From assembly GCF_032405125.1 (NCBI RefSeq), contig NC_091071.1, positions 58,171,001 through 58,235,000 of the forward strand: 64,000 nt of DNA. The letters run 5' to 3'. Below, piece after piece: positions 46,491-57,953 of this stretch; the stretch's first letter is position 1, and each line of letters opens with the position of its first letter. The notes below the pieces were generated by a model. That model saw only the letters and a program-made list of their open reading frames with translations, had not been told where the DNA came from and searched no databases. The position numbers and the translations under genes are program-made. This DNA comes from Capricornis sumatraensis (Eukaryota > Chordata > Mammalia > Artiodactyla > Bovidae).

Positions 46491-46566
46491 TTATTTCATG
46501 AATTAAAGCAGTATTAAAACACCAAAAATCCTGAAGAGGCTTTGAATAAAAAAAAATTAAGGTATT

Positions 46567-46694
46567 GGACCTCCTTGGTGGTCCAGTGGGTAAGACTCTG
46601 CATTTCCAAGACAAGGGGAGCAGGTTCGACCCTTGGTTGGGGAACTGAGATCCTACATGCTGCAACGTGTGGCCGGAAAACTAATTAATATTTT
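46567..46694 (+). mobile_element. CHR-type tRNA-Glu SINE
   Basis: CTTGGTGGTCCAGTGGGTAAG, then the B-box-like GGTTCGACCCTTGG. A 15-bp TSD, AAAAATTAAGGTATT, lies at 46552-46566 and 46695-46709. Confidence 0.92.
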
Positions 46695-46709
46695 AAAAAT
46701 TAAGGTATT

Positions 46710-47184
46710 AGTATAATTTTAATGTTTTGTGATTTCTTAAAAGTAATCCGTGTACACTGTTATTTTGGCACCGTATTTCATGAATGGGAATCACTGAGCC
46801 TCAGTATATGTATATATGTTTACTTGTCTATAGTATATGTGCCTATATGACCATCTTAAAACATTCTTTCATATCATACACGTTTGAGTATTTAAGTCTT
46901 AGTTTCTATACTAGATTATAAACTTTTAGATGCAATGTAGTGTTAGTTTCTTTGTAATTTCTCATAGTCAAATGTATGTGACTGATATTCAGGATTTTTG
47001 GTGTAAAACAAAGATAAAACAGACTGTAAATTCTCCTTCCATACTGGAGTAGAACAGAATTTTCTGAGTAACGAAATACTCAGAATGTCTGTGCTTATTT
47101 CTCACTGCCATCTACTGGTGCCTGATGTTATTTCTGCTTAAGCTATTTCAGGAAAGTTTATCACAGGGACTTAATGGAGAAAAA
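46710..47184. other. No feature recognised
   Basis: AT-rich sequence with no identifiable repeat or gene. Confidence 0.45.
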
Positions 47185-47190
47185 TAAGTT

Positions 47191-47410
47191 GTTGTTCCCA
47201 TGGATGGAGGAGCCTGGTGGGCCGCAGTCCATGGGGTCGCGAAGAGTTGGACGCGACTCAGTGACTTCACTTTTACGCATTGGAGAAGGAAATGGCAACC
47301 CACTCCAGTGTTCTTGCCTGGAGAATCCCAGAAACGGGGGAACCTGGTGGGCTGCTGTCTATGGGGTCGCGCAGAGTCGGACACGACTGAAGCGACTTAG
47401 CAGCAGCAGC
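47191..47410 (+). mobile_element. BOV-A2 SINE, 5'-truncated
   Basis: Second half of monomer 1, a shortened linker, and a complete monomer 2 ending (AGC)n. It abuts the 3' end of a minus-strand BovB; a TAAGTT word (47185-47190 and 47411-47416) may be its TSD. Confidence 0.9.
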
Positions 47411-49774
47411 TAAGTTATATCAAACTCTTTCCGATGCCCCATGAACTGCGGCACTCCAAGCTTCCCTGTCCTTCACTATCTCCCGGAGTCTGCTAACACT
47501 TAGGTCCATTGAATCAGCGGTGCCATCTAACCATCTCATTCTCTGTCACCCCCTTCTCCTCTTGCTCTCAACCTTTCCCAGCATCATCAGGATCTTTTTC
47601 CAATGAGTCGTTCTTTGCGTCAGGTGGCCAAAGTATCAGAACTTCAGCTTCAGCACCAGTACTTCCAATGAATGTTTAGGGTTGACTTCCTTCAGGGTTG
47701 ACTGGTTTGATCTCCCTGCTGTCCAAGGGACTCTCAAGAGTGTTTTTCAGCATCATAGTTTGAAAGCATCACTTTTGCAGCACTCAGCTTTCTTTATGGT
47801 CCAACTCTCACATCCATACATGACTACTGGGAAAACTATAGCTTTGACCAAACGGGTCTTTCTGCTTTTTAATACACTAAGTTTGTCATAGCTTCTCTTC
47901 CAAGGAGCCAAGTGTCTTTTAATTTTGTGGCTGCAGTCACCATCTGCAGTGATTTTTGGAGACCCAAAAAATGAAATCCGACAGTTTCTGCTTTTTCCCC
48001 ATCTATGTGCCATGAAGTGATGGGATCTGATGCCATGCTCTTCATTTTTTGAATGCTGAGTTTTAAGTTAGCTTTTCACTCTCCTCTTTCACCTTCATTG
48101 AGAGGCTCTTTAGTTCCTCTTCACTTTCTGCCGTTAAAGTGGTATCATCTGCTTATTTGAGGTTGTTGATATTTCTCCTGGCACTCTAGACTCCAGCTTG
48201 TGAATCATCCAACCCAGCATTTTGTGTGATGTACTCTGTATATAAGTTAAATAAACATAGTGACAATATACAGCTTTGATGTACTCCTTTCCTGGTTTTG
48301 AACCAATTCATTGTCCCTAGCCCAGTTCTGCTGCTTCTTGTCCAGCACATAAGTTTCTCAGGAGGCAGGTAAGGTGGTCTGGTATTCCCTTCTCTTTAAG
48401 AATTTCCCAGTTTGTTGTGATCCACACAAAGTCTTTAGTATAATCAATGAAGCAGAAGTAGATTTATTTTTTTTAATTCCCTTGCTGCTTCTATGATCCA
48501 GTGGATGTTGGCAATTTGATCTCTGGTTCCTCTGCCTTTTCTAAATCCAGTTTGTATATCTGAAAGTTCTCGGTTCACTTACTGCTGAAGCCTAGCTTGA
48601 AGGATTTTGAGCATGTTGTTCTTTCTAGCAAGTGCTATGCTGTGCTTAGTCGCTCAGTCATGTCTGATTCTTTGTGACACCACGGACTATAGCCCACCCG
48701 ACTCCTCTGTCTATGGAGATTCTCCAGGCAAGAACACTGGAGTGTTTTGTGATGCCCTCCTCCAGGGGATCTTCCCAACCCAGGGATCAAACCCAGGTCT
48801 CCCCAATTGCAGATGGATTCTCTACTGACTGAGCCACCAGGGAAGCCCAAGAATACTGGAGTGGGTAGCCTATCCTTCTCCACAGGATCTTCCCAACCCA
48901 GGAATCGAACCTGGGTCTCCTGCATTGCAGGTGGATTCTTTACCAGCTGGCTTACCAAGGAAGCCTGCTAGCATGTGAAATGAGTACAGCTGTACGGTAA
49001 TTTGAACATTCTTTGGCATTGCCTTTCTTTGGGATTGGGATGAAAACTGGCCTTTTCCAGACCTGTGGCCACTGCTGAGTTTTCCAAATTTGCTGGCATA
49101 TTGAGGGCAGCACTTTCACAGCATCACCTTTTAGGATTTGAAATTGCTCAGGTAGAATTCCATCACCTCCACTAGCTTTGTTCATAGCAAGGCTTCCTAA
49201 GGCCCCCTTGTTTCACACGCCAGGATGTCAGGCTCTATCTAGGTGAGTGATCACACCATCAGTGGTAATCTGGGTCATTAAGAGCTTTTCTGTACAGTTC
49301 TGAGTGTTCTTGCCACCTCTTCTGAATCTCTTCTGCTTCTGTGAGGTCCTTGCTATTTTTGTCCTTTGTTTATGTTGCCCATCTTTGCACGAAATGTTCC
49401 CTTGGTGTCTCAAATTTTCTTGAAGCGATCTCTAGTTTCTCCCATTCTATTGTTTCCTTCTGTTTCTTTGCATTGTTCACTTAAGAAGGCCTTCTTATCT
49501 CCCCTTGTTATTCTCTGGAACTCTTCATTCAGTTTGGTATATCTTTCCCTTTCTCCTCTGCCTTTCTCTTCTCTTCTTTTCTCAGCTACTTGTAAGGCCT
49601 CCTCAGACAACCACTTTGCTTTCTTGCATTTCTTCTTCTTGGGGATGGTTTTGGTCACAAATTCCAGTACAATGTTACGAACCTTGTCCATAGTTCTTCA
49701 GGCACCCTGTCTACCAGATCTAGTCCCTTGAATCTATTTATTACCTCCACTGTATAATCATAAGGGATTTGATT
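47411..49774 (-). mobile_element. BovB LINE, 5'-truncated, split by a composite SINE
   Basis: Carries BovB from before the RT to the 3' end, with old-looking divergence. The YADD box is spoiled: the Tyr codon reads as a stop near 48155. Coding remnants include 49410-49691 (basic linker) and 48952-49185 (pre-RT). The composite Bov-tA at 48635-48967 sits inside it. Confidence 0.92.
48635..48967 (-). mobile_element. Composite Bov-tA SINE inserted in BovB
   Basis: A full Bov-tA followed by a second unit whose Bov-A part is cut at the same AGTATTCTT point as at 8379-8640. Here the first unit keeps its whole tRNA-derived head. One TSD brackets both units: CTAGCAAGTG (48625-48634) against CTAGCATGTG (48968-48977). 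They therefore inserted as one element. Confidence 0.9.
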
Positions 49775-50084
49775 ATGAAGTCATAAAAATACTTTGAGAA
49801 GGCACCTTTCAAATGAAAAGGTGTTTTCTTGATAAGTAAATCTATCTTATGTGTAAAATAAAAATGACTACCTTCTAAAAATTTCCATAATATCTATGAT
49901 ACCCTCTAAGCATTATAAAAGTTGCTAAATAAATTTATCATCTGCTACTACTATTGAGGTATAAAATGAATACAACTTCTAGCCAAAAATTCTTATCACA
50001 GTTGAATTACTGGCAAATGAATTTTAGCAAATTTAACAATATAGAATACTTCCATTTCTAATACTTCTATATATTATATTAGAT
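49775..50084. other. No feature recognised
   Basis: AT-rich; nothing identifiable. Confidence 0.45.
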
Positions 50085-50195
50085 ACTATAATTATTTATT
50101 ATTAGATACTAATATTTATACTTATTATATTTATAATAATATTAGATACTAATATTTATAATATTAGATACTGATATTATTTATATTAGATACTT
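50085..50195. repeat. AT-rich degenerate array with self-complementary units
   Basis: The word TTAGATACTAATATTTAT recurs three times with variants. TTAG and CTAA within each unit are complementary, so each can form a small hairpin. Confidence 0.75.
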
Positions 50196-50708
50196 CCATA
50201 TCTAATATAAATAATGCATGCTGCAATGAATACAGGGGTGCAGATATCTTTTTGAGCTAAGTGTTTTTATTTCCTTCAGATAAATACACAGAGGTAGAAT
50301 TCTGAATCATAGAGTAATTCTGTTTTTAATTTTTAGGAATCTCCATACCATTTTCCATAGTGCCTGTGGCAGTGTTCATTTCTAGCATCAGTGGATGAGA
50401 CTTCCCTTTTTTACTACCCCCTCATCAGCACTTGTTATTTTTTTGTCTTTGATATCACCTCACACCTATTAGAATGGCTATTATCTCACTGCAGTTTTGA
50501 TTTGCATTTCCCTCATGTTAGTGATGCTGAGCACCTTTTTATGTACTTGTTAAGTCAGTTTTATATTTTCTTTGGAAATATGTCTATTCAGATTCTTTGC
50601 TCATTTAAAAAAATCTTTTTTTTTCTCTTGAATTATATGAGTTCTTGATATATTTTGAATATTAACCCCTTATCAGATAATATGATTTACAAACATTTTA
50701 TAGCATTC

Positions 50709-51031
50709 TGCAAGGAGATCCAACCAGTCCATTCTGAAGGAGATCAGTCCTGGGATTTCTTTGGAAGGAATGATGCTAAAGCTGAAACTCCAATACTTTG
50801 GCCACCTCATGCGAAGAGTTGACTCATTGGAAAAGACTCTGATGCTGGGAGGGATTGGGGGCAGGAGGAGAAGGGGACGACAGAGGGATGAGATGGCTGG
50901 ATGGCATCACCGACTCGATGGACATGAGTCTGAGTGAACTCCGGGAGTTGGTGACGGACAGGGAGGCCTGGCATGCTGCGATTCATGGGGTTGCAAAGAG
51001 TCGGACACGACTGAGCGACTGAACTGAACTG
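50709..51031 (+). mobile_element. BovB 3' fragment in L1
   Basis: The last ~320 bp of BovB, close to consensus, ending GACTGAGCGACTGAACTGAACTG. The L1 resumes with GGCTGCCTTTTCATTTTG. Confidence 0.92.
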
Positions 51032-51556
51032 ATAGGCTGCCTTTTCATTTTGTTGATAGTTTTCTTTGCTGCATGCATCAAAGTTGCTTTAGTTTGATGT
51101 AGTCCCAGCTGTTTATTTTTGCTTTTGTTGTCTTTGTTTTTCATGTTAAATGCAAAATGTCATGACCAAGACAGACATCAAGATGCTTACTGCCTATGAT
51201 TTCTTCTAGTTTTTATGATTTCAGGTCTCATGTTCAAGTCTTTAATCTGTTTTGATTTTTATGTACAGTATAATATAGTGGTTCAGTTTCATTCTTTTGT
51301 ATATGGCTGCCCAGTTTTCCCAGCTCTACTTACTGAACACACTGTCCTTTCTCCATTGTATATTTTTTGCTCATTTGTAATAAACTGACCATGTATGCAT
51401 AAGTATATTTCTGGGCTCTTGATTCCATTCCATTCATCTGTGTGTTGTTTTTATGCCAATAATACAATATTTTGGTTACTATAATTATGAAATATAGTCT
51501 TTCTCAAGACTGCTTTGGCTATTTAGGGGTCTTTTGAGGTTCTGCACAAATTTTAA

Positions 51557-54500
51557 TTCTGTGTGGCGCTGGAGCAGTGAGCAGCCGAGAGGAGCTACCC
51601 CACGTCCAAGGTCAGGAGCGGCAGGAGGGAGGAGATACCCCACGTCCAAGTTAAGGAGCAGCGGCTGTGCTTTGCTGGAGCAGCCGTGAAGAGAGACCCC
51701 ACTTCTAAGGTGAGAGAAACCCCAGTAAGATGGTAGGCGCTGAGAGAGGGCATCAGAGGGCAGACACACTGAAACCACAATCACAGACAACAGGCCAATC
51801 TAATCACACACACCACAGCCTTGTCTAACTCAATGAAACCAAGCCATGCATGTGGGGCAACCCAAGACGGACGGGTCATGGTGGAGAGGTCTGACAGAAT
51901 GTGGTCCACTGGAGAAGGGAATGGCAAACCACTTCAGTATTCTTGCCTTGAGAATCCCATGAACAGTGTGAAAAGGCAAAATGATACGATACTGAAAGAG
52001 GAACTCCCCAGGTCATTAGGTGACCAATATGCTACTGGAGATCAGTGGAGAAATAACTCCAGAAAGAATGAAGGGAAGGAGCCAAAGCAAAAACAATACC
52101 CAGTTGTGGATGTAACTGGTGATGTAAGCAAGGTCCGATGCTGTAAAGAGCAATATTGCATAGGAACCTGGAATGTCACGTCCATGAATCAAGGCAAATT
52201 GGCAGTGGTCAAATAGGAGATGGCAAGAGTGAACATCGACATTCTAGGAATCAGCAAACTAAAATGGACTGGAATGGGTGAATTACACTCAGACGACCAT
52301 TATATCTACTACTGTGGGCAGGAATCCCTTAGAAGAAAGTGAGTAGCCATCATAGTCTAAAATGTAGTACTTGGATGCAATCTCAAAAATGACAGAATGA
52401 TCTCAGTTCATTTCCAATGCAAACCATTCAATATCACCATAATCCAAGTCTATGCCCTGACCAGTAACGCTGAAGAAGCTGAAGTTGAACGGTTCTATGA
52501 AGACCTACATGACCTTTTAGAACTAACACCCGAAAAAGTTGTCCTTTTCATTATAGGGGACTGGAATGAAAAAGTAGGAAGTCAAGAAACACCTGGAGTA
52601 ATAGCCAAATTTGGCCTTGGAATGCGGAATGAAGCAGGTTAAAGGCTAATAGAATTTGCCAAGAGAACGCGCTGGTCATAGCAAACACCCTCTTCCAACA
52701 ACACAAGAAGACTCTACACACGGACATCACCAGATGGTCAACACCGAAATCAGATTGATTATATTCTTTGCAGCCAAAGATGGAGAAGCTCTATACAGTC
52801 AGCAAAAACAAGACCAGGAGCTACTGTGCTTCAGATCATGAACTCCTTACTGCCAAATTCAGACTTAAATTGAAGAAAGTGGGGACAACCACTAGACCAT
52901 TCAGGTATGACCTAAATCAAATCCCTTACAATTATACAGTGGAAGTGAGAAATAGATTTAAGGGACTAGATCTGATAGATAGAGTGCCTGATGAACTATG
53001 GATGGAGGTTCGTGACATTGTACAGGAGACAGGGAGCGAGACCATCCCCAAGAAAAACAAATGCAAACAAGCAAAATGGCTGTCTGAGGAGGCCTTACAA
53101 ATAGCTGTGAAAAGAGAAGCAAAAAACAAAGGAGAAAGGAAAGATATACCCATTTGAATGCAGAGTTCCAAAGAATAGCAAGAAGAGATAAGAAAGCCTT
53201 CCTCAGCGATCAATGCAAAGAAATAGAGGAAAACAATAGAATGGGAAAGACTAGAGATCTCTTCAAGAAAATTAAAGATACCAAGAGAACATTTCATGCA
53301 AAGATGGACTCGATAAAGGACAGAAATGGTATGGACCTAACAGAAGCAGAAGATATTAAGAAGAGGTGGCAAGAATACACAGAAGAACTGTACAAAATAG
53401 ATCTTCACAACCCAGATAATCATGATGGCATGATCACTCACCTAGAGCCAGACATCCTGGAATGTGAAGTCAAGTGGGCCTTAGATAGCATCACTACAAA
53501 CAAAGCTAGTGGAGATGATGGAATTCCAGTTGAGCAATGTCAAATCCTAAAGGATGATGCTGTGAAAGTGCTGCACTCAGTATGCCAGCAAATTTGGAAA
53601 ACTCAGCAGTGGCCACAGGACTGGAAAAGGTTAGTTTTCATTCCAATCCAAAAGAAAGGCAATGCCATAGAATGTTCAACAATTGCACTCCTCTCACACG
53701 CTAGTAAAGTAATGCTCAAAATTCTCCAAGCCAGGCTTCAGCAATACGTGAACTGTGAAATTTCAGATGTTCAAGCTGATTTTAGAAAAGGCAGAGGAAC
53801 CAGAGATCAAATTGCCAACAGCCGCTGGATCATGGAAAAAGCAAGAGTTCCAGAAAATCATCTATTTCTGCTTTAATGACTATGCCAAAGCCTTTGACTG
53901 TGTGGATCACAATAAACTGTGGAAAATTCTGAAAGAGATGGGAATTCCAGACCACCTGACCTGCCTCTTGAGAAATCTGTATGCAGGTCAGGAAGCAACA
54001 GTTAGAACTGGACATGGAACAACAGATTGGTTCCAAATAGGAAAAGGAGTACATCAAGGCTGTACATTGTCATCCTGGTTATTTGACTTATATGAAAGTA
54101 CATCATGAGAAACGCTGAAGTACAAGCTGGAATCAAGGTTGCCGGGAGAAATATCAATAACCTCAGATATGCAGATGACAACACCCTTATGGCACAAAGT
54201 GAAGAGGAACTAAAAAGCCTCTTGATGAAAGTTAAAGAGGAGAGTGAAAATATTGGCTTAAAGCTCAACATTCAGAAAACTAAGATCAAGGCATCCAGTC
54301 CCATCACTTCATGGCAACTAAATGCAGAAACAGTGGAAATAGTGGCTGACTTTATTTTTTGGGGCTCCAAAATCACTGCAGATGGTGACTGCAGCCATGA
54401 AATTAAAAGATGCTTACTCCTTGGAAGGAAAATTATGGCCAACCTAGACAGCATATTAAAAAGCAGAGACATTACTTTGTCAACAAAGGTCTGTCTAATC

Positions 54501-54942
54501 AAGGCTGTAGTTTTTCCAGTAGTCATGTATCATTGTGAGAGTTGGACTGTAAAGAAAGCTGAGTGCTGAAGAATTTATGCTTTTGAACTGTGGTGTTGGA
54601 AGAGACTCTTGAGAGTCCCTTGGACTGCAAGGAGATCCAACCAGTCTGTTCTAAAGGAGATCAGTCCTGGGTGTTCATTGGAAGGACTGATGTTGAAGCT
54701 GAAAGTCCAATACTTTGCCCACCTGATGCAAAGAGCTGACTCATCTGAAAAGACCCTGATTGGGAAAGATTGAGGGCAGGAGGAGAAGGGGACGACAGAG
54801 GATGAGATAGTTGGATGACATCACCAACTCAATGGACGAGTTTGAGTAAACTCTGGGAGTTGGTGATGGACAGGGAGGCCTGGCGTGCTGCAGTCCATGG
54901 GGTCGCAGAGTCAGACACAACTGAGTGACTGAACTGAAGTGA
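51557..54942 (+). mobile_element. BovB LINE, near full length
   Basis: 3386 bp, with the CG-rich tandem 5' leader (51560-51730), endonuclease, RT and 3' end. An 11-bp TSD, ACAAATTTTAA, lies at 51546-51556 and 54943-54953 and is L1 sequence. The leader frame 51821-52216 stops just after the endonuclease start (MNQGKLAVVK). Many frame breaks follow, so it is no longer autonomous. Confidence 0.95.
51821..54569 (+). pseudogene. BovB ORF2 remnant (endonuclease to RT)
   Basis: Endonuclease pieces: YCIGTWNVTSMNQG and, at 52397-52642, IGDWNEKVGS (the active-site Asn-containing block). The linker and pre-RT lie at 52768-53876. The RT lies at 53755-54108 and 54105-54569, with NDYAKAFDCVDH, QGCTLSSWLFDLY and RYADDNTLM. 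The YADD residues are intact, but motif B is altered (SSWLFDLY) and the frame changes at 54108. Confidence 0.88.
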
Positions 54943-55141
54943 ACAAATTTTAAGACTGGTTGTATTGCTCTGGAAAATGTCATTGGAATTTTGATATTGC
55001 AGAGTCTACAGGTTGCTATGCATAGTATGGAAATCTTAACAATATTCTTCCAATCCATGAGCATGAGATCTGAGTCTTTTCAATTATTTTCAATATAGTT
55101 TTTAGTGTACAGGTCTTTAACCTTCTTGGTTAAATTTATTC

Positions 55142-55322
55142 CTGCTGCTGCTGCTAAGTCACTTCAGTGGTGTCCAACCCTGTGTGACCCCATAGATGGC
55201 AGCCCTCCAGGCTCCCCCGTCCCTGGGATTCTCCAGGCAAGAACACTGGAATGGCCTGCCATTTCCTTCTCCAATGCATGAAAGTGAAAATTGAAAGTGA
55301 AGTTGCTCAGTCGGTTCTGACT
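55142..55322 (-). mobile_element. BOV-A2 SINE, 5'-truncated, in L1
   Basis: (CTG)4 tail, complete 3' monomer, the GCATGAAAGTGAAAATTG linker and the first ~20 bp of the other monomer. Confidence 0.88.
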
Positions 55323-57055
55323 AGATACCCTTTTTTGATGCAATTGTAAATGGGATTGTTTTCTTAACTTCTCTCACAATTTATTACTGTGTAGAAATGG
55401 AACTGACTTTTGTGTATTCATTTTGTATCCTTCAATTTTACTAATTTATTAGTTCTAACAGGTTTTTTTTTTCAGTAGAGTCGTCAGGGTGTTCTGTATA
55501 TAACATTCTTGCCTAATGGCTTTGGCTAGAGCTTCCAGTTTTGTGCTAAATAAAAATGGCAAGGGTGAGCATCCTTATCATGATCTTGATCTTAGAGAAA
55601 AAGCTTTAAACTTTTCACCACTGAGTATGCTGTTAGCTTGTCATACATAGCCTTTGTTATGTTGAGGTACAGTTCCTTTGATACCTACTTTTTTGAGAGT
55701 TTTAAAATTAAGAATAGATGTTGAATTTGATCATATGATTTTTATATTTCATGTTTTAAAATGTGATTTGTAGATGATTTGCAGATGTTGAGCCATCCTT
55801 GCATCTCTGGAATATATCCCACTTGATCATGGTGTTTGCTCATTTTACTGTATTTTTGAATTAGGTTTGATAATCTTCTGTTGAGGATTTTTGTATTTCT
55901 GTTCATTAGGGATATTGGCCTGTAATTTTCCTTTCTTACATTGGCTTGTAACCTGCCTTTCCTTGACTGGTTTTTGTATTGGAGTAATGCTAAACTCCTA
56001 AACTGAGTTTTGAAGTTTCTCTTTTCTATTTTTTGGGCGAGTTTGAGAAAGGTTGTCATCTGGCCTTGGACTTTTGTTTGCTGAAAAGTTTCAGATTACA
56101 GATGCAACCTCCTTATTTGTAATGGGTCTGTTCAGATTTCCTGTATCTTACTAAATTGTATGTTCTAGGAATTATCCTTTCTTCTCATTTATTCAATTTA
56201 AAGTTTTATCAATTCTATCTTTCCAACAAACCATCTCAATTTCTGTTGTCTTTTTAGTCTCCATTTATTTCTGCTCTGATATTTGTTTTCTTCCTACTAC
56301 TCTTGGACTTTGTTCTTGTTTTTCTAGTTCCTTCAGGGGTAATTAGGCTGTTTGAGAATTTTGTTTCCTGTTTTCTTTTACTGTAGATTTATCACTGTTT
56401 GCTTCTTGGACTTGCAGTGTCCCATGACTTTTGGTATTTTGCATTTCCATTTGTCTCAAGTTTTGTTTTTAATTTTCCTTTTGATTTCTTCTTTGACCCA
56501 TTTGCTGTTCAGGAGACTGTTGTTAATCTCCACACATTTGAGAGTCTTCCTTTTATACTTGGGCTCTAGTTTCCTACCATTTTGGTCAGAGAAAATGCTT
56601 GCTATGATTTCAAACTTCTTAAATTTATGGAGCCTTTTTTTCATGGCCTAACATATGATCTACCCTGGATAATGTTCTATGTACATTTGAAAAAAACGTG
56701 TATTTTTCTGCTTTTGGATGAAACGTTAAGTCCATCTGCCCTAACATGTTTAAAAGCCCTGTGATTACAGTGTTTTCCTATTCCTTAAGTTTGAGACTAC
56801 CTGTGTCCTTAAGGCTGAAGTGAGTCTCATCAGTAGCATACAGTTGGGTCTTATTACAATTTACATCTTTTTATTTTGTATATCCATTAGGAAATTATTG
56901 TAATTCATTATGGTTACTTTTGTTTTTTAACCTTCACAACTAGATTTATAAATGATAAACTCACCAGCATTACAGTATTCCAAATTAATTATATATTTAC
57001 CTTTACCAGTGAGATTTATATTTTCATTTTTCCTCTTACTAATTAATGCCATTTT

Positions 57056-57256
57056 GTGCATGCTCAGTCATGTCTGACTCTTTGTGACCCCATGGGTTAT
57101 AGCCCACCAGGCTCCTCTGTCCATAGGATTTTCCAGGTGAGAATATTACAGTGGGTTGAAATTTCCTTTTGCAGGGGATCTTCCTGACCCACGTATCGAT
57201 CTTGCATCTCTTGCATTAGCAGGCAGATTCTTTCCACTGTGCCACATAGGAAGCCC
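57056..57256 (-). mobile_element. Bov-tA SINE in L1
   Basis: GCATGCTCAGTCATGTCTG to GCCACATAGGAAGCCC, diverged. CCATTT words on both sides may be the TSD. Confidence 0.87.
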
Positions 57257-57953
57257 TACTTCCATTTCAGTTCAGCTTGAAGAGCCCCCTTTAACATTTG
57301 TTATGAGGCCTGTCTAGTGGTGATGATGTCCTTAGCTTTTGCTTTTCAAGAAAATTCTTCAATTCTGAAGGACAACTTTTGCCAGTTTATTTCCTTTCAG
57401 CATGTTGAATACACCATGTCACTCCCACCTGGCCTGCAGTTTCTGCTGAAAAACCCATTTATAGTTTTACTGGGGTTCCCTTCTATGGAACAAGTTTGTT
57501 TGTTTGTTTCCTCTTGCTGTTTTTAAGATTCTGTCTTTTGCAATTTATGATAAGTTGTCTTAGTATGGGTCTCTTTAGATCGTGTTTAGAACTTTGAGCT
57601 TCCTGGATCTGGGTGTCTTTTTTTCCCCAGGTTAGTAAAGCTTACACCCATTATATTCTCAAAATTTTCTGTCCCTTCTCCCTTTCCTTTCTGGGACCCC
57701 GGTAGTGCAACCTCTGGGTTGCTTGATGGTGTCCTATAAGCTATCTTCACTCTTGATTCTTTCGCTTTTTGTGGCTCTGATTGAATTCCACCATCTGGTC
57801 TTTGACTTCACATAATGATTTTTCTTAGTCTACTCTTGATCCCTCTATTGAATTTTTCAGTTCTTGTATTCCTCAACTGTGTTATTTTTATTTGCTACAT
57901 TTTCTATTTCTGTGCTGACATTCTCACTTTATTCATGTGTCAGTGAGTTCAGT

